In this document: positions 9,373-17,088 of the stretch, in pieces
How the letters are laid out: every line of letters begins with the position of its first letter
How positions within the stretch are numbered: the stretch's first letter is position 1
NCBI GenBank assembly: GCA_965267355.1
Contig: OZ253956.1
Coordinates: 1,178,001 to 1,242,000 of the forward strand
Origin: GCA-002793235 sp965267355
GTDB taxonomy: Bacteria; Bacteroidota; Bacteroidia; Flavobacteriales_E; Vicingaceae
Direction: 5' to 3'
Length of the DNA: 64,000 nucleotides
The notes under the pieces: generated by a model
Told to the model about the DNA's origin: nothing
Database searches by the model: none
The model's input: the letters and a program-made list of their open reading frames with translations, nothing else
Position numbers and translations under genes: made by a program

Positions 9373-10051
9373 TCTTAAGTTGGTTTATATCTCTAATAAG
9401 GACTTTGTTCCGTTCAAGATAAAGCAAGTCTTTATCTTTTAATTCATTTAAAACAGTTGTTACAGTTTGTCTTGATGTAGCTGTTAAGTTGGCAATATCT
9501 TGATGTGTTAAATTGTGTTTTACTAAAATTTCTTTGCCAATAGGTTTGCCTTTTTCTTCACCTAAATCAACTATAAAATCAATTATTCTTGTTCTGGCAT
9601 CTTTAAAAATTAGTGATTCTAGGCGTCTTTCAATTTTTTGCAAACGGAAACCAATCATTTTTGTTACTTTCATTCCCAGCATGGAATTTTTCTCCATCAT
9701 ATCTTCCATATCATCAATTCCTAGCGCACATAGAGTCACATTATTTTCCATAGCAATAGCAAAGTCTTTTCGGTTTTCTTCTCCTACCAATCCTAATTCA
9801 CCAAAAACTTCACCGGGCTCTAATATGGTTTTAATAATTTCTTTACCATCATCAGAATAAGTGCCAATTTTTACTCGGCCCCCTTTTAAAAAATAGATAG
9901 AAGAAGAAGGGTCTTCTGGAAAATAAACGTAATCGTTTTTCTTCATTTTCTTATGAGTAACCTTAGTTGACATTTTAATCTTTTCAGCTGCCGAAAGCGT
10001 TTTAAAAAGATTGAAATTTTCTAAGTGCCAGAGTTTTGTTTCGGTTGACAT
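9365..10051 (-). CDS. Crp/Fnr family transcriptional regulator
   Basis: The protein has an N-terminal cyclic-nucleotide-binding-type beta barrel (about residues 15-125) with the GEVFGELGLVGEE loop, a dimerisation helix, and a C-terminal helix-turn-helix (about 165-220) with LTHQDIANLTATSRQTVTTVLNEL. In the phosphate-binding loop the Glu and an Arg match E. coli CRP, but the CRP serine is not conserved, so cAMP binding is uncertain. No cysteine cluster of the Fnr type is present. I place the start at the ATG at 10051 (MSTETKLW). A TTG six bases earlier only adds two residues. The gene is followed by an overlapping glutaredoxin-like gene, which may hint at redox-related regulation. Confidence 0.88.
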   Translation of the reverse strand: MSTETKLWHLENFNLFKTLSAAEKIKMSTKVTHKKMKKNDYVYFPEDPSSSIYFLKGGRVKIGTYSDDGKEIIKTILEPGEVFGELGLVGEENRKDFAIAMENNVTLCALGIDDMEDMMEKNSMLGMKVTKMIGFRLQKIERRLESLIFKDARTRIIDFIVDLGEEKGKPIGKEILVKHNLTHQDIANLTATSRQTVTTVLNELKDKDLLYLERNKVLIRDINQLKNA

Positions 10052-10125
10052 ATGCAAATGTTTAATTTACTCTAAGGTAAACATAAATACAAAGAAAATA
10101 AATAGTAGTGAAGATTAATGTCTTA

Positions 10126-11985
10126 CTATTGACGTTGTTTTTTATTTTTAGGAGGCAACAATTTGTTTAATAAATCTTTTCTGTCAACTTTCAAAAGGGT
10201 GTTTTTAATCCAGTCTTGATTTTCTTTTTTATACCAGAAGAAAAAGCGATTTTGATTCTTTTTCTCTTTAGCTGATTTAGGTGTTTTAACGGGTTTAAGG
10301 GTGTATGGATGATAGCCTGAATAATAAATAACAGTAGCAACTGTCATAGGGGTTGGAGTAAAATCATTTACTTGTTCTAACTGGAAACCCATTTCTTTGG
10401 TTTCAGCTGCAAGATTTGCCATGTCTTCCAATTCACAAGCAGGATGACTAGAAATAAAGTAAGGTATTAATTGTTGGTTGAGTTTGTGTTTGTTGTTGAT
10501 TTTATCGAAGTTCTTTTTAAATAGGTGAAAGTATTTGAAGGAGGGCTTTCTCATAATTTTAAGTACGTCATCTGAAGTATGTTCAGGAGCTACTTTGAGT
10601 CTGCCAGAAACATGATTTTTTACAACTTGTTCGGTATAATCTTCTAAATCTTTTTTGTCTGCTTTTTTGTTAAATTCAGGAACTAACATATCATAGCGTA
10701 TTCCACTACCTACAAAAGCTTTTTTAATTTTTTGGTTTTCATCAACAGCTTTATAAATCTCTGTAAGAGGATGGTGTGAAGTATCTAAATTATGACAAAT
10801 AGAAGGAGAAATACATGAAGGACTAACACAATTATCACAAATTTCCTGAATCTTACCTTTCATTTTATACATGTTTGCTGAAGGTCCACCCAAGTCACTG
10901 ATGTAACCTTTAAAATCTTCCATTTCGGTAACTTTTTCTACTTCTTTTAAAATAGATTCTTTAGAACGACTGGCAATAAATTTTCCTTGGTGAGCTGAGA
11001 TGGTACAAAAACTACAACCACCAAAACAACCTCGATGCATGTTTACCGAAAACTTAATCATCTCAAAAGCAGGTATTGTTCCTCTTTTTTTATATTTAGG
11101 ATGAGGTAATCGTGTATATGGTAAGTCAAAAGAAGCATCAATTTCTTTTTCATTCATAGTTTGAAAAGGTGGGTTAATTACCAGTCTTTTATCAGAAATA
11201 TTTTGGATGAGCCTTTTTGCGTATAATTTATTTGATTCTTGCTCAATATGTTTAAAGTTAGCAGCAAAAGTTTTTTTATTAGATAAGCAATCCTCATGAG
11301 ATGCAAGAGCTAAATCTTCCCAGTTTTTGTTTTTAGGTATATTGTCCTCCTTTGGTTGCAAAAAAGCAGTTTGGTTAATGGTTGTTAATGATTCAAAAGG
11401 AACTCCTTTTCGTAAAAGTGTAATTAATTCTCGTAAAGGTTGTTCCCCCATGCCATAAACTAATAGGTCTGCTTTAGAATCAAACAAAATACTTGGTTTT
11501 AGCTTGTCGCTCCAATAATCATAATGTGTTACTCTCCTTAAAGAAGCTTCTATCCCTCCTATTACAACAGGGATTTCAGGAAATAAATCTTTTAAAATAT
11601 TGGTGTACACAGTAGTGGCATAATCGGGTCTGAACCCTGCTTCACTGCCTGGGGTATAGGCATCGTTAGATCTTCTTCTTTTGCCTGCTGTATAGTGGTT
11701 AACCATTGGGTCCATACACCCAGCTGTAACTCCAAAAAATAATTTAGGGACTCCAAGTTTTTTGAAATCCCTTAAATCATCTTTCCAGTTAGGTTGAGGT
11801 ACAATGGCTATTCTCAAGCCCATGTGTTCAATTATTCTTCCTATTACTGCTGCACCAAATGCTGGATGATCTACATAAGCATCTCCACTAAATAGAATAA
11901 TATCTAACTCATCCCACCCTCTTGCAGTAACCTCTTTTTTTGTTGTGGGTAGCCAATCGGATATCTTATGTGTACGCAATGCCAT
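10126..11985 (-). CDS. YgiQ family radical SAM protein
   Basis: The 619-residue protein matches the YgiQ family: an N-terminal segment with ISDWLPTTKKE and ILFSGDAYVDHP, a cobalamin-binding-like domain, then the radical SAM core with CxxxCxxC in HRGCFGGCSFCTI (about residues 310-322), and a late FTPTPMTVATVIYYSG segment. The cysteines bind a 4Fe-4S cluster that cleaves S-adenosylmethionine. The reaction catalysed by YgiQ is not known. A GTG at 12000 would give five more residues, but a TACCTTTG promoter box sits between it and the ATG at 11985, so I take the ATG. Length is normal. Confidence 0.92.
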   Translation of the reverse strand: MALRTHKISDWLPTTKKEVTARGWDELDIILFSGDAYVDHPAFGAAVIGRIIEHMGLRIAIVPQPNWKDDLRDFKKLGVPKLFFGVTAGCMDPMVNHYTAGKRRRSNDAYTPGSEAGFRPDYATTVYTNILKDLFPEIPVVIGGIEASLRRVTHYDYWSDKLKPSILFDSKADLLVYGMGEQPLRELITLLRKGVPFESLTTINQTAFLQPKEDNIPKNKNWEDLALASHEDCLSNKKTFAANFKHIEQESNKLYAKRLIQNISDKRLVINPPFQTMNEKEIDASFDLPYTRLPHPKYKKRGTIPAFEMIKFSVNMHRGCFGGCSFCTISAHQGKFIASRSKESILKEVEKVTEMEDFKGYISDLGGPSANMYKMKGKIQEICDNCVSPSCISPSICHNLDTSHHPLTEIYKAVDENQKIKKAFVGSGIRYDMLVPEFNKKADKKDLEDYTEQVVKNHVSGRLKVAPEHTSDDVLKIMRKPSFKYFHLFKKNFDKINNKHKLNQQLIPYFISSHPACELEDMANLAAETKEMGFQLEQVNDFTPTPMTVATVIYYSGYHPYTLKPVKTPKSAKEKKNQNRFFFWYKKENQDWIKNTLLKVDRKDLLNKLLPPKNKKQRQ

Positions 11986-11989
11986 GTGG

Positions 11990-11997
11990 CAAAGGTA
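11990..11997 (-). promoter_or_regulatory. TAnnTTTG promoter box for ygiQ
   Basis: TACCTTTG ends four bases before the ATG at 11985. A second match, TATCTTTG, lies at 12000-12007. Both are on the minus strand, in the gap after the SPOR-like gene. Confidence 0.6.
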
Positions 11998-12015
11998 CAC
12001 AAAGATATGTTGGGA

Positions 12016-12747
12016 TTATTTGGCGGCTAATTCGTTTACAACATTTTGGATGGTTAAAGCTAAGTTGTTAGCATCTTCATTTTCTAATCTATCATCAGTA
12101 ATTTGAGCCATTATAAAAACATCATATATTTTATCCTCAATAAACTGTTTTCTTGCAGCAATTACCTCTTCAAAAGATTTGTATTTACCAATAGAGTATA
12201 AATTATCGTCAACACTTATTTCTATTACTTGTTCATCATCTATTTCTTCTAGTAATCTATCTACTGTTTCTATTGAAGCGATTGGTATTGCTAATGAATA
12301 GTAATGATCTAATCCAGATTGCTGAACTTGTAATAGATAATTCACCTCTTTGGTGGTTATGGTTTTTGCTACTTTTTTTGTTGAATGTTGTTCAAGCATA
12401 TTACCTTTATATTGTAATGAAATCGCTTCAGCTAATGGAATTTCAATGTGATTGTTGTATGCTAAAATAGTTACATCGTTGCAACCTACTTTTGTTAATT
12501 CATTTTTAATTGATTCAGCACTTTTATAATTATCATATTTGCCAAATTGGTAATATAATTTACCAGCCGTTTGTACTTTTCTTAAATAAGGGTATTCATT
12601 TATAATTGCTCTTGTTTTAGTAATGTCAGTACTTTTTACCGCTATCTGGTAAACGATTCCTTTTGGAACGTTAGGATTGTTTGCGATTACATTAAGATTA
12701 GATACGATAATTATTGCTGTTAGGATATATGTGTATATTGCTTTCAT
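12016..12747 (-). CDS. Exported protein with two SPOR-like repeats
   Basis: The 243-residue protein has a signal peptide (about 1-22, ending VIANN). Two related segments follow: YYQFGKYDNYKSAESIKNEL (about 65-90) and LYSIGKYKSFEEVIAARKQF (about 186-210), each resembling the strand-helix of SPOR domains, which bind denuded peptidoglycan at septa. Each is preceded by a segment like the first SPOR strand (IVYQIAVKS and YLLQVQQSG). This supports a periplasmic protein with two degenerate SPOR units, but the match is weak and the function is inferred. It lies upstream of ygiQ on the same strand, which has its own promoter boxes. Confidence 0.6.
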   Translation of the reverse strand: MKAIYTYILTAIIIVSNLNVIANNPNVPKGIVYQIAVKSTDITKTRAIINEYPYLRKVQTAGKLYYQFGKYDNYKSAESIKNELTKVGCNDVTILAYNNHIEIPLAEAISLQYKGNMLEQHSTKKVAKTITTKEVNYLLQVQQSGLDHYYSLAIPIASIETVDRLLEEIDDEQVIEISVDDNLYSIGKYKSFEEVIAARKQFIEDKIYDVFIMAQITDDRLENEDANNLALTIQNVVNELAAK

Positions 12748-13074
12748 GATTTCTAGGTTTTAAAGTTTTACGAATATTTTTGCCGCTTAAATTCAACTAA
12801 GAATTTAATTTTAAATGTGTTCTTAGAACAAAAACAAACTAGTTTGGGAGCTCTGTATTATTTTACCTAAACTGTTTGTGTTTTGTTACAAAATATTGAA
12901 AAAAATAAAAAAATAAGTATAAAAAACATTAAATAATATATTGTATGAAATATTATTTTTTATAATATATGTATTGTAAAATATAAAACTAATAAAATGT
13001 TTTAATTGTTTGTTTAGTTTAATTTTTTTAGCTTAGGAGAATAAAAAATTATAAACTCAAAATAAAATAAAATT
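12748..13074. other. AT-rich intergenic region between divergent genes
   Basis: This 327-base gap holds no convincing gene on either strand. It is very AT-rich, especially 12885-13070. It must carry the promoters of the SPOR-like gene (minus) and the solenoid gene (plus). A weak plus-strand candidate is TTTG at 13009-13012 with TAGCTTAG at 13029-13036. The last bases before the ATG at 13075 are almost pure A/T, as is usual for efficiently translated Bacteroidota genes. Confidence 0.5.
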
Positions 13075-14406
13075 ATGGCAACAGGAACAGTATTAAGTTT
13101 TACACCAGCACCACCTCCAGCACCTTTTCAACCTCCAGCACAGGATACTGGAGAGATAACTCAGGATTCAGATGGAAGTGTAATAGGTTTTGTAGGACCT
13201 CTTCCGGTTGGGGTTAATGTAGGAGATCCTATTCAATATGATATAGATACATCAGTAACTCCAAATATGGCAATAAATTTACAGTCAGTATCTACTGGTG
13301 GAGGAGAGCCAGCTGATAAAGGAACCATTATAGATACAGATACCACTGGTGATTTAAGCATTGCTTCAGGTGATGTATTTACATTAAAAGGTGCCACACT
13401 TACAGGTAATGTAATAATGAATGGAGGAGAATTATTAATTAAAACCAGTTCTACTGTTACGGGGAACATTGACGCTAGTAATGGTGCAGTTATTGATTTG
13501 TACAATTCTGATGTAAACGGAAATGTAGTGGTTGATAATGGAGGAAGTTTTAGAATAGATAATGGTGGAATAGGTGGTGATTTGGAAATTAGAGACACTG
13601 TAAGTGCAGTTGATATTGACAATGGTGGCATAGGCGGAGACTTAGACATTAGAAATGCTAATAAAGTTGATATTGATAATGGTGGAATAGGTGGCGATTT
13701 GGATATAAGAGATTCACTGAATGTTACAATTAATGGTGGTAATTACTCATCTGAATTGTTAATGAGAAATAATGATACAGCTATATTAAACAATCCAACG
13801 GTAACAGGAATTACTAAACTGAGAGGAAATCAAACAGCAAATGTTTCAGGAGGAAGTTATGGGGAACATTTAAGGCTAATTGAAAATACAAATATTAATG
13901 TTATAGATACAAATGTTACGGCTAATTTAAGGTTGTTTAATAATCAATCTGGAGTTGTAGAAAACCCAATAGTTGGTGAAAATTTAAGGCTAAGATCTAA
14001 TCAAGATGTTACTTTAAATGGAGGTAACATAACAGGAAACCTTAGAATAGCAGAAAATAATACAGCTAATATTAATAATCCAATTGTGAGCCAAAATCTG
14101 AGAATAGTTGAGGGTAATCAAAATGTAACAGTTACCGGAGGTAATGTTAATGGAAATTTAAGGATAAAAGAAAATGTAAATTGTACGGTTTCTAATATTA
14201 CTATTACAGGTAGAGGTAGAGTTGGAGATAATACAGGTACAGCCAGAATAGATAATGGTGGAATAGGAGGTGATTTAGATATTAAAAATAACTTAACCGC
14301 AGAAGTTGTCGATTCTAACATAGGTGGTGATTTAACTTTACAAGGCAATACTAATTGTACAGAATCCGGTAACACGGTTGGAGGAACAAATTCTGGATGT
14401 GTTTAG
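13075..14406 (+). CDS. Unrecognised beta-solenoid repeat protein with OB/cold-shock-like N-terminus, no signal peptide
   Basis: I do not recognise this 443-residue protein. Residues 1-60 start with GTVLSF and include GEITQDSDGSVIGFV and VGDPIQYDI, a strand order that recalls small OB-fold/cold-shock domains with a proline-rich insertion. From about residue 85 to the end come repeats of about 18-22 residues (IDNGGIGGDLDI, NGGNITGNLRIAENN) rich in Asn, Gly and Ile, as in right-handed beta-helices or bactofilin-like polymers. The only cysteines lie in the last quarter, ending in TNSGC. There is no signal peptide, membrane segment or T9SS tail, so a cytoplasmic location is implied. It stands alone between a long AT-rich region and a strong terminator. 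Confidence 0.8.
   Translation: MATGTVLSFTPAPPPAPFQPPAQDTGEITQDSDGSVIGFVGPLPVGVNVGDPIQYDIDTSVTPNMAINLQSVSTGGGEPADKGTIIDTDTTGDLSIASGDVFTLKGATLTGNVIMNGGELLIKTSSTVTGNIDASNGAVIDLYNSDVNGNVVVDNGGSFRIDNGGIGGDLEIRDTVSAVDIDNGGIGGDLDIRNANKVDIDNGGIGGDLDIRDSLNVTINGGNYSSELLMRNNDTAILNNPTVTGITKLRGNQTANVSGGSYGEHLRLIENTNINVIDTNVTANLRLFNNQSGVVENPIVGENLRLRSNQDVTLNGGNITGNLRIAENNTANINNPIVSQNLRIVEGNQNVTVTGGNVNGNLRIKENVNCTVSNITITGRGRVGDNTGTARIDNGGIGGDLDIKNNLTAEVVDSNIGGDLTLQGNTNCTESGNTVGGTNSGCV
13551..14286 (+). repeat. Repeated IDNGGIGGDL-coding units inside the solenoid gene
   Basis: Near-identical DNA encoding IDNGGIGGDL(D/E)I occurs at about 13554, 13611, 13671 and 14250. The first three copies are about 60 bases apart and the fourth lies about 580 bases on, suggesting recent unit duplication or gene conversion in the solenoid. 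Confidence 0.7.
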
Positions 14407-14424
14407 GCTACAATTGTTAAATGT

Positions 14425-14457
14425 AAAAAGGCTGAATTAAATTAATTCAGCCTTTTT
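14425..14457. terminator. Strong bidirectional intrinsic terminator
   Basis: AAAAAGGCTGAATT pairs with AATTCAGCCTTTTT around a very short AT loop, with T-tracts on both strands. It terminates the solenoid gene and also serves the convergent TPR/phosphatase gene, whose stop codon it touches. Confidence 0.85.
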
Positions 14458-16313
14458 TATACTTTAAATCCGATGATTAAAATATCATCAACCTGTTCAT
14501 GATTACCCATCCAATTTACTAAGGTAGTTTCTAGCTGATTTTTTTGTTGATTAAGTGATTTTGAACTAATGGAAACAAATAATTCTTTTAATTTCTTTAC
14601 CATAAATTTTTTGCCTTTAGGTCCTCCAAACTGATCAGCATATCCATCTGAAAACAGATAATAGCAGTTATCTTTATTGATGTCAATACTGTATGATTTA
14701 AAAGTGTAGTCAACTTTTGTTCTTCCTCCAATTGGAGTTCTATCAGCTTTTAATTCATTAATTTTTCCATTGTTAACAGAAACCAAGTTGTTATATGCTC
14801 CAGAAAAATTTATCTTATTGTTGGATTTATCAATTACACATAACGAGCAATCCATTCCATCAGAAATAGTATAAAGCGAATTATTTTTTCTTAAAGAAGT
14901 TATGATTTTATTGTTTACTTGGGAGAGGATTTTACCAGGATCGTTAACATCATTTTCTATGATGACTTGATTTAATGCGTTGTTACAAAGCATAGAAACA
15001 AAAGCACCTGGAACACCATGTCCTGTGCAATCTGCGGCCATAATAAACGTTAGAGTTTCTTTTTCATGAAACCAATAAAAATCACCACTTACAATATCTT
15101 TTGGTTGGTAAAAAATAAAATGTTCGGTTAAAGCATTAGCTATTAGGTTTTCACTTGGTAGTATACTTTTTTGAATGTTGCTAGCATAGTTAATACTATC
15201 TGTTATGTTTTTATTTTTTTCTTCAATAATTGTATTTTTTTCAGCTAAAAGAAAATTGGTTTTTTGTTTTTGTTTATAAGCTCTAAATGCAACAAAGAAT
15301 AAAATTATTGCAAGTATTAAGCCTATAGCAAACCATATTTTTTGAGTGCTCTGTAATTTAAGTTCAGTATTAAGCTTATCCTTTTCTATTTTTTGTAGAG
15401 CAATTTCATTGTCTTTTTTTGCCGCTTCAAACTTTGCATCCATTTCGGCAATTAATTTAGTATTGTTAATCTGATCTAGGCTATCGCTTAATCTTTTATT
15501 AATCGATAAAGATTCGTATGCATTTTTATAATCTTTTGTAGAGCGATAGATATCGGCAAGGTTCGCATATGCTTGAATTTCAAAATAGAGGTTGTTGGCT
15601 TTTAAAGCATAATCAAGCCCTTTTTTAACATATTCTAAGGCCTTGTTGTAATCTCCATTTTGATAGTAAGTATAACCTATATTTTGATGAACATTAGATA
15701 GTCCAACGTAGTCATTAGTTTTTAATTTTATCGCTAAACTTCTTTTATAATAGTTAATGGCTTCTTCATAATCTTTTTTATGATAATAAATATTGCCAAT
15801 GTTAGAGAGGCTTTTTGATATGGATAAACTATCACTAAATTGTTGTTTAAGCTTTAAAGCTTTATAGTGATACTTTAGAGCATTTTCATAATCTTTTTTC
15901 TTCTCATATACTGTTCCAAGATTATTTAAGAATCGACCCTGTCCTATTGAATCATTTGCATTTATAGCTATATCAAGAGCCTGGGTTAAATAATCAATGG
16001 CCTTATTCCAATTTTTTAAGCGATAATAAACGACCCCTATTTGACTATACGCGTTGCTTTGTCCAGTTTTGTTCTTGAGTTTTTCGTATAAACTGTATGC
16101 TTTTAGGTTGTATTTAATACTTTCTTTATAACTAGATAAGTCATAGTAAAGTTTAGCCAGTTGATCATTTATTTCTGCTTTAGCAGAATCATTTTTTACA
16201 CTAGGTAATACGTTTAGCAATGAATCAATTGTGGTATTCGACTGTGAAAAGGTATTTTTATTAAAAATAAAAACGATAAATAGTATGCTTAAAAAACGAA
16301 AGGTTACACTCAT
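14457..16313 (-). CDS. TPR-containing membrane protein with SpoIIE/PP2C-type phosphatase domain
   Basis: The 618-residue protein has a signal peptide (ending TFSQ), about six TPR units (residues about 35-285) with recurring NxGxVYYxxxxYxxAxxYY patterns, a coiled coil, one membrane segment (IWFAIGLILAIILFF, about 325-345), a second coiled coil, and a PP2C-like SpoIIE phosphatase domain (about 400-618). The phosphatase keeps SGDFYW, ADCTGHGVPGAF and the late DGYADQFGG, which hold the metal-binding aspartates. Such proteins sense something in the periplasm and dephosphorylate a serine/threonine-phosphorylated partner, often an anti-sigma-factor antagonist, but no such partner is encoded nearby. 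I take the ATG at 16313. A TTG six bases upstream is also open. Confidence 0.88.
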   Translation of the reverse strand: MSVTFRFLSILFIVFIFNKNTFSQSNTTIDSLLNVLPSVKNDSAKAEINDQLAKLYYDLSSYKESIKYNLKAYSLYEKLKNKTGQSNAYSQIGVVYYRLKNWNKAIDYLTQALDIAINANDSIGQGRFLNNLGTVYEKKKDYENALKYHYKALKLKQQFSDSLSISKSLSNIGNIYYHKKDYEEAINYYKRSLAIKLKTNDYVGLSNVHQNIGYTYYQNGDYNKALEYVKKGLDYALKANNLYFEIQAYANLADIYRSTKDYKNAYESLSINKRLSDSLDQINNTKLIAEMDAKFEAAKKDNEIALQKIEKDKLNTELKLQSTQKIWFAIGLILAIILFFVAFRAYKQKQKTNFLLAEKNTIIEEKNKNITDSINYASNIQKSILPSENLIANALTEHFIFYQPKDIVSGDFYWFHEKETLTFIMAADCTGHGVPGAFVSMLCNNALNQVIIENDVNDPGKILSQVNNKIITSLRKNNSLYTISDGMDCSLCVIDKSNNKINFSGAYNNLVSVNNGKINELKADRTPIGGRTKVDYTFKSYSIDINKDNCYYLFSDGYADQFGGPKGKKFMVKKLKELFVSISSKSLNQQKNQLETTLVNWMGNHEQVDDILIIGFKV

Positions 16314-16401
16314 ACACAATTAGAATAGGAAACTAATTTACTAAAAAGATTATTCTCCCAATTTTTAAACAAATAAAAACTAATATTTAATTGAACTATA
16401 G

Positions 16402-16926
16402 CTAGGCTTCAATTAATTTTCCCTGATGAGTGTCATAAGCCATTTTTTTATTTTCAAATGATTGTGTATCCTCATTAAAAATATCGCATTTATCTATAGG
16501 ATTCATATATAAATGTAGTGTTAATGCTTTTTCATCATTATTATTTTCTAATGTGTGATATCCCATAGAATCATCCATATAAGTTAATGAACCAGGTTTT
16601 AAAAACATTCTTTGAGTTACTTCAAGTTTACCATTCTCGTTTTCTTTGTATCGTAGTTCATCTACTGTACCTTTTATTTGATAAACCCAACATTTTTCAC
16701 CACCATGATCATGAATAGGTGTTGTTTGCTTGTTGTTCCAACATAATAGCATTAATTCAAATGTTTCAGTTCTTTCAATACAGTTTCTGGTGTATGAATC
16801 ATCGCACCAATAGTTATATTTTTCAAATTCAGAAGCATCAATATCAATCTGACTTACAATTTTTGGAAAATCTTTAGGATTTGTTTGTTTTAATTCGGTT
16901 ATCAAATCCTTTAATGAATTAATCAT
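16402..16926 (-). CDS. Cysteine dioxygenase (type I, cupin)
   Basis: The 174-residue protein has the cupin fold and the iron ligands of cysteine dioxygenases: the two histidines in PIHDHGGEKCW (about 69-73) and a third in GYHTLEN (about 123). The arginine/tyrosine-rich N-terminus and the WVYQIKGTVDE segment also fit. The enzyme oxidises L-cysteine to cysteine sulfinate with O2. Directly divergent is a PLP decarboxylase of the family that includes cysteine sulfinate decarboxylase, so the two could convert cysteine to hypotaurine. The family is clear. Thiol specificity (cysteine versus 3-mercaptopropionate) is inferred. Confidence 0.85.
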   Translation of the reverse strand: MINSLKDLITELKQTNPKDFPKIVSQIDIDASEFEKYNYWCDDSYTRNCIERTETFELMLLCWNNKQTTPIHDHGGEKCWVYQIKGTVDELRYKENENGKLEVTQRMFLKPGSLTYMDDSMGYHTLENNNDEKALTLHLYMNPIDKCDIFNEDTQSFENKKMAYDTHQGKLIEA

Positions 16927-16957
16927 GCTTCTACTTTAGATTGTAATAATTTAAACT

Positions 16958-16965
16958 TAGCTTTG
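16958..16965 (+). promoter_or_regulatory. Possible promoter box for the PLP decarboxylase
   Basis: TAGCTTTG matches the TAnnTTTG consensus, with a TTG at 16941-16943 upstream (14-base spacer, short). It would give a leader of about 120 bases containing the palindrome at 16979-16996. Confidence 0.4.
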
Positions 16966-16978
16966 AGAATTGAAATTT

Positions 16979-16996
16979 AAAAAACAATTGTTTTTT
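16979..16996. promoter_or_regulatory. 18-bp perfect palindrome in the divergent promoter region
   Basis: AAAAAACAATTGTTTTTT is perfectly symmetric and lies between the divergent dioxygenase and decarboxylase genes, where an operator for a dimeric regulator would be expected. The AT-rich background lowers its significance. Confidence 0.4.
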
Positions 16997-17088
16997 ATCA
17001 ATTTTTATTGTTTTCTGATTAAAAAAGCTAAAAAAATTGAAATTTTTTATCAAAAATCGCCATTTTTTAAATCAAAATCAATTTTTAT

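Noticed and set aside
12835..12855. AAACTAGTTT palindrome as an operator
   Set aside because: Ten bases in a very AT-rich gap is expected by chance, and it is not placed near a convincing promoter.
13233..13649. Minus-strand frame of 138 codons rich in Ser/Pro/Leu
   Set aside because: Antisense shadow of the solenoid repeats, whose regular codons keep the opposite strand open.
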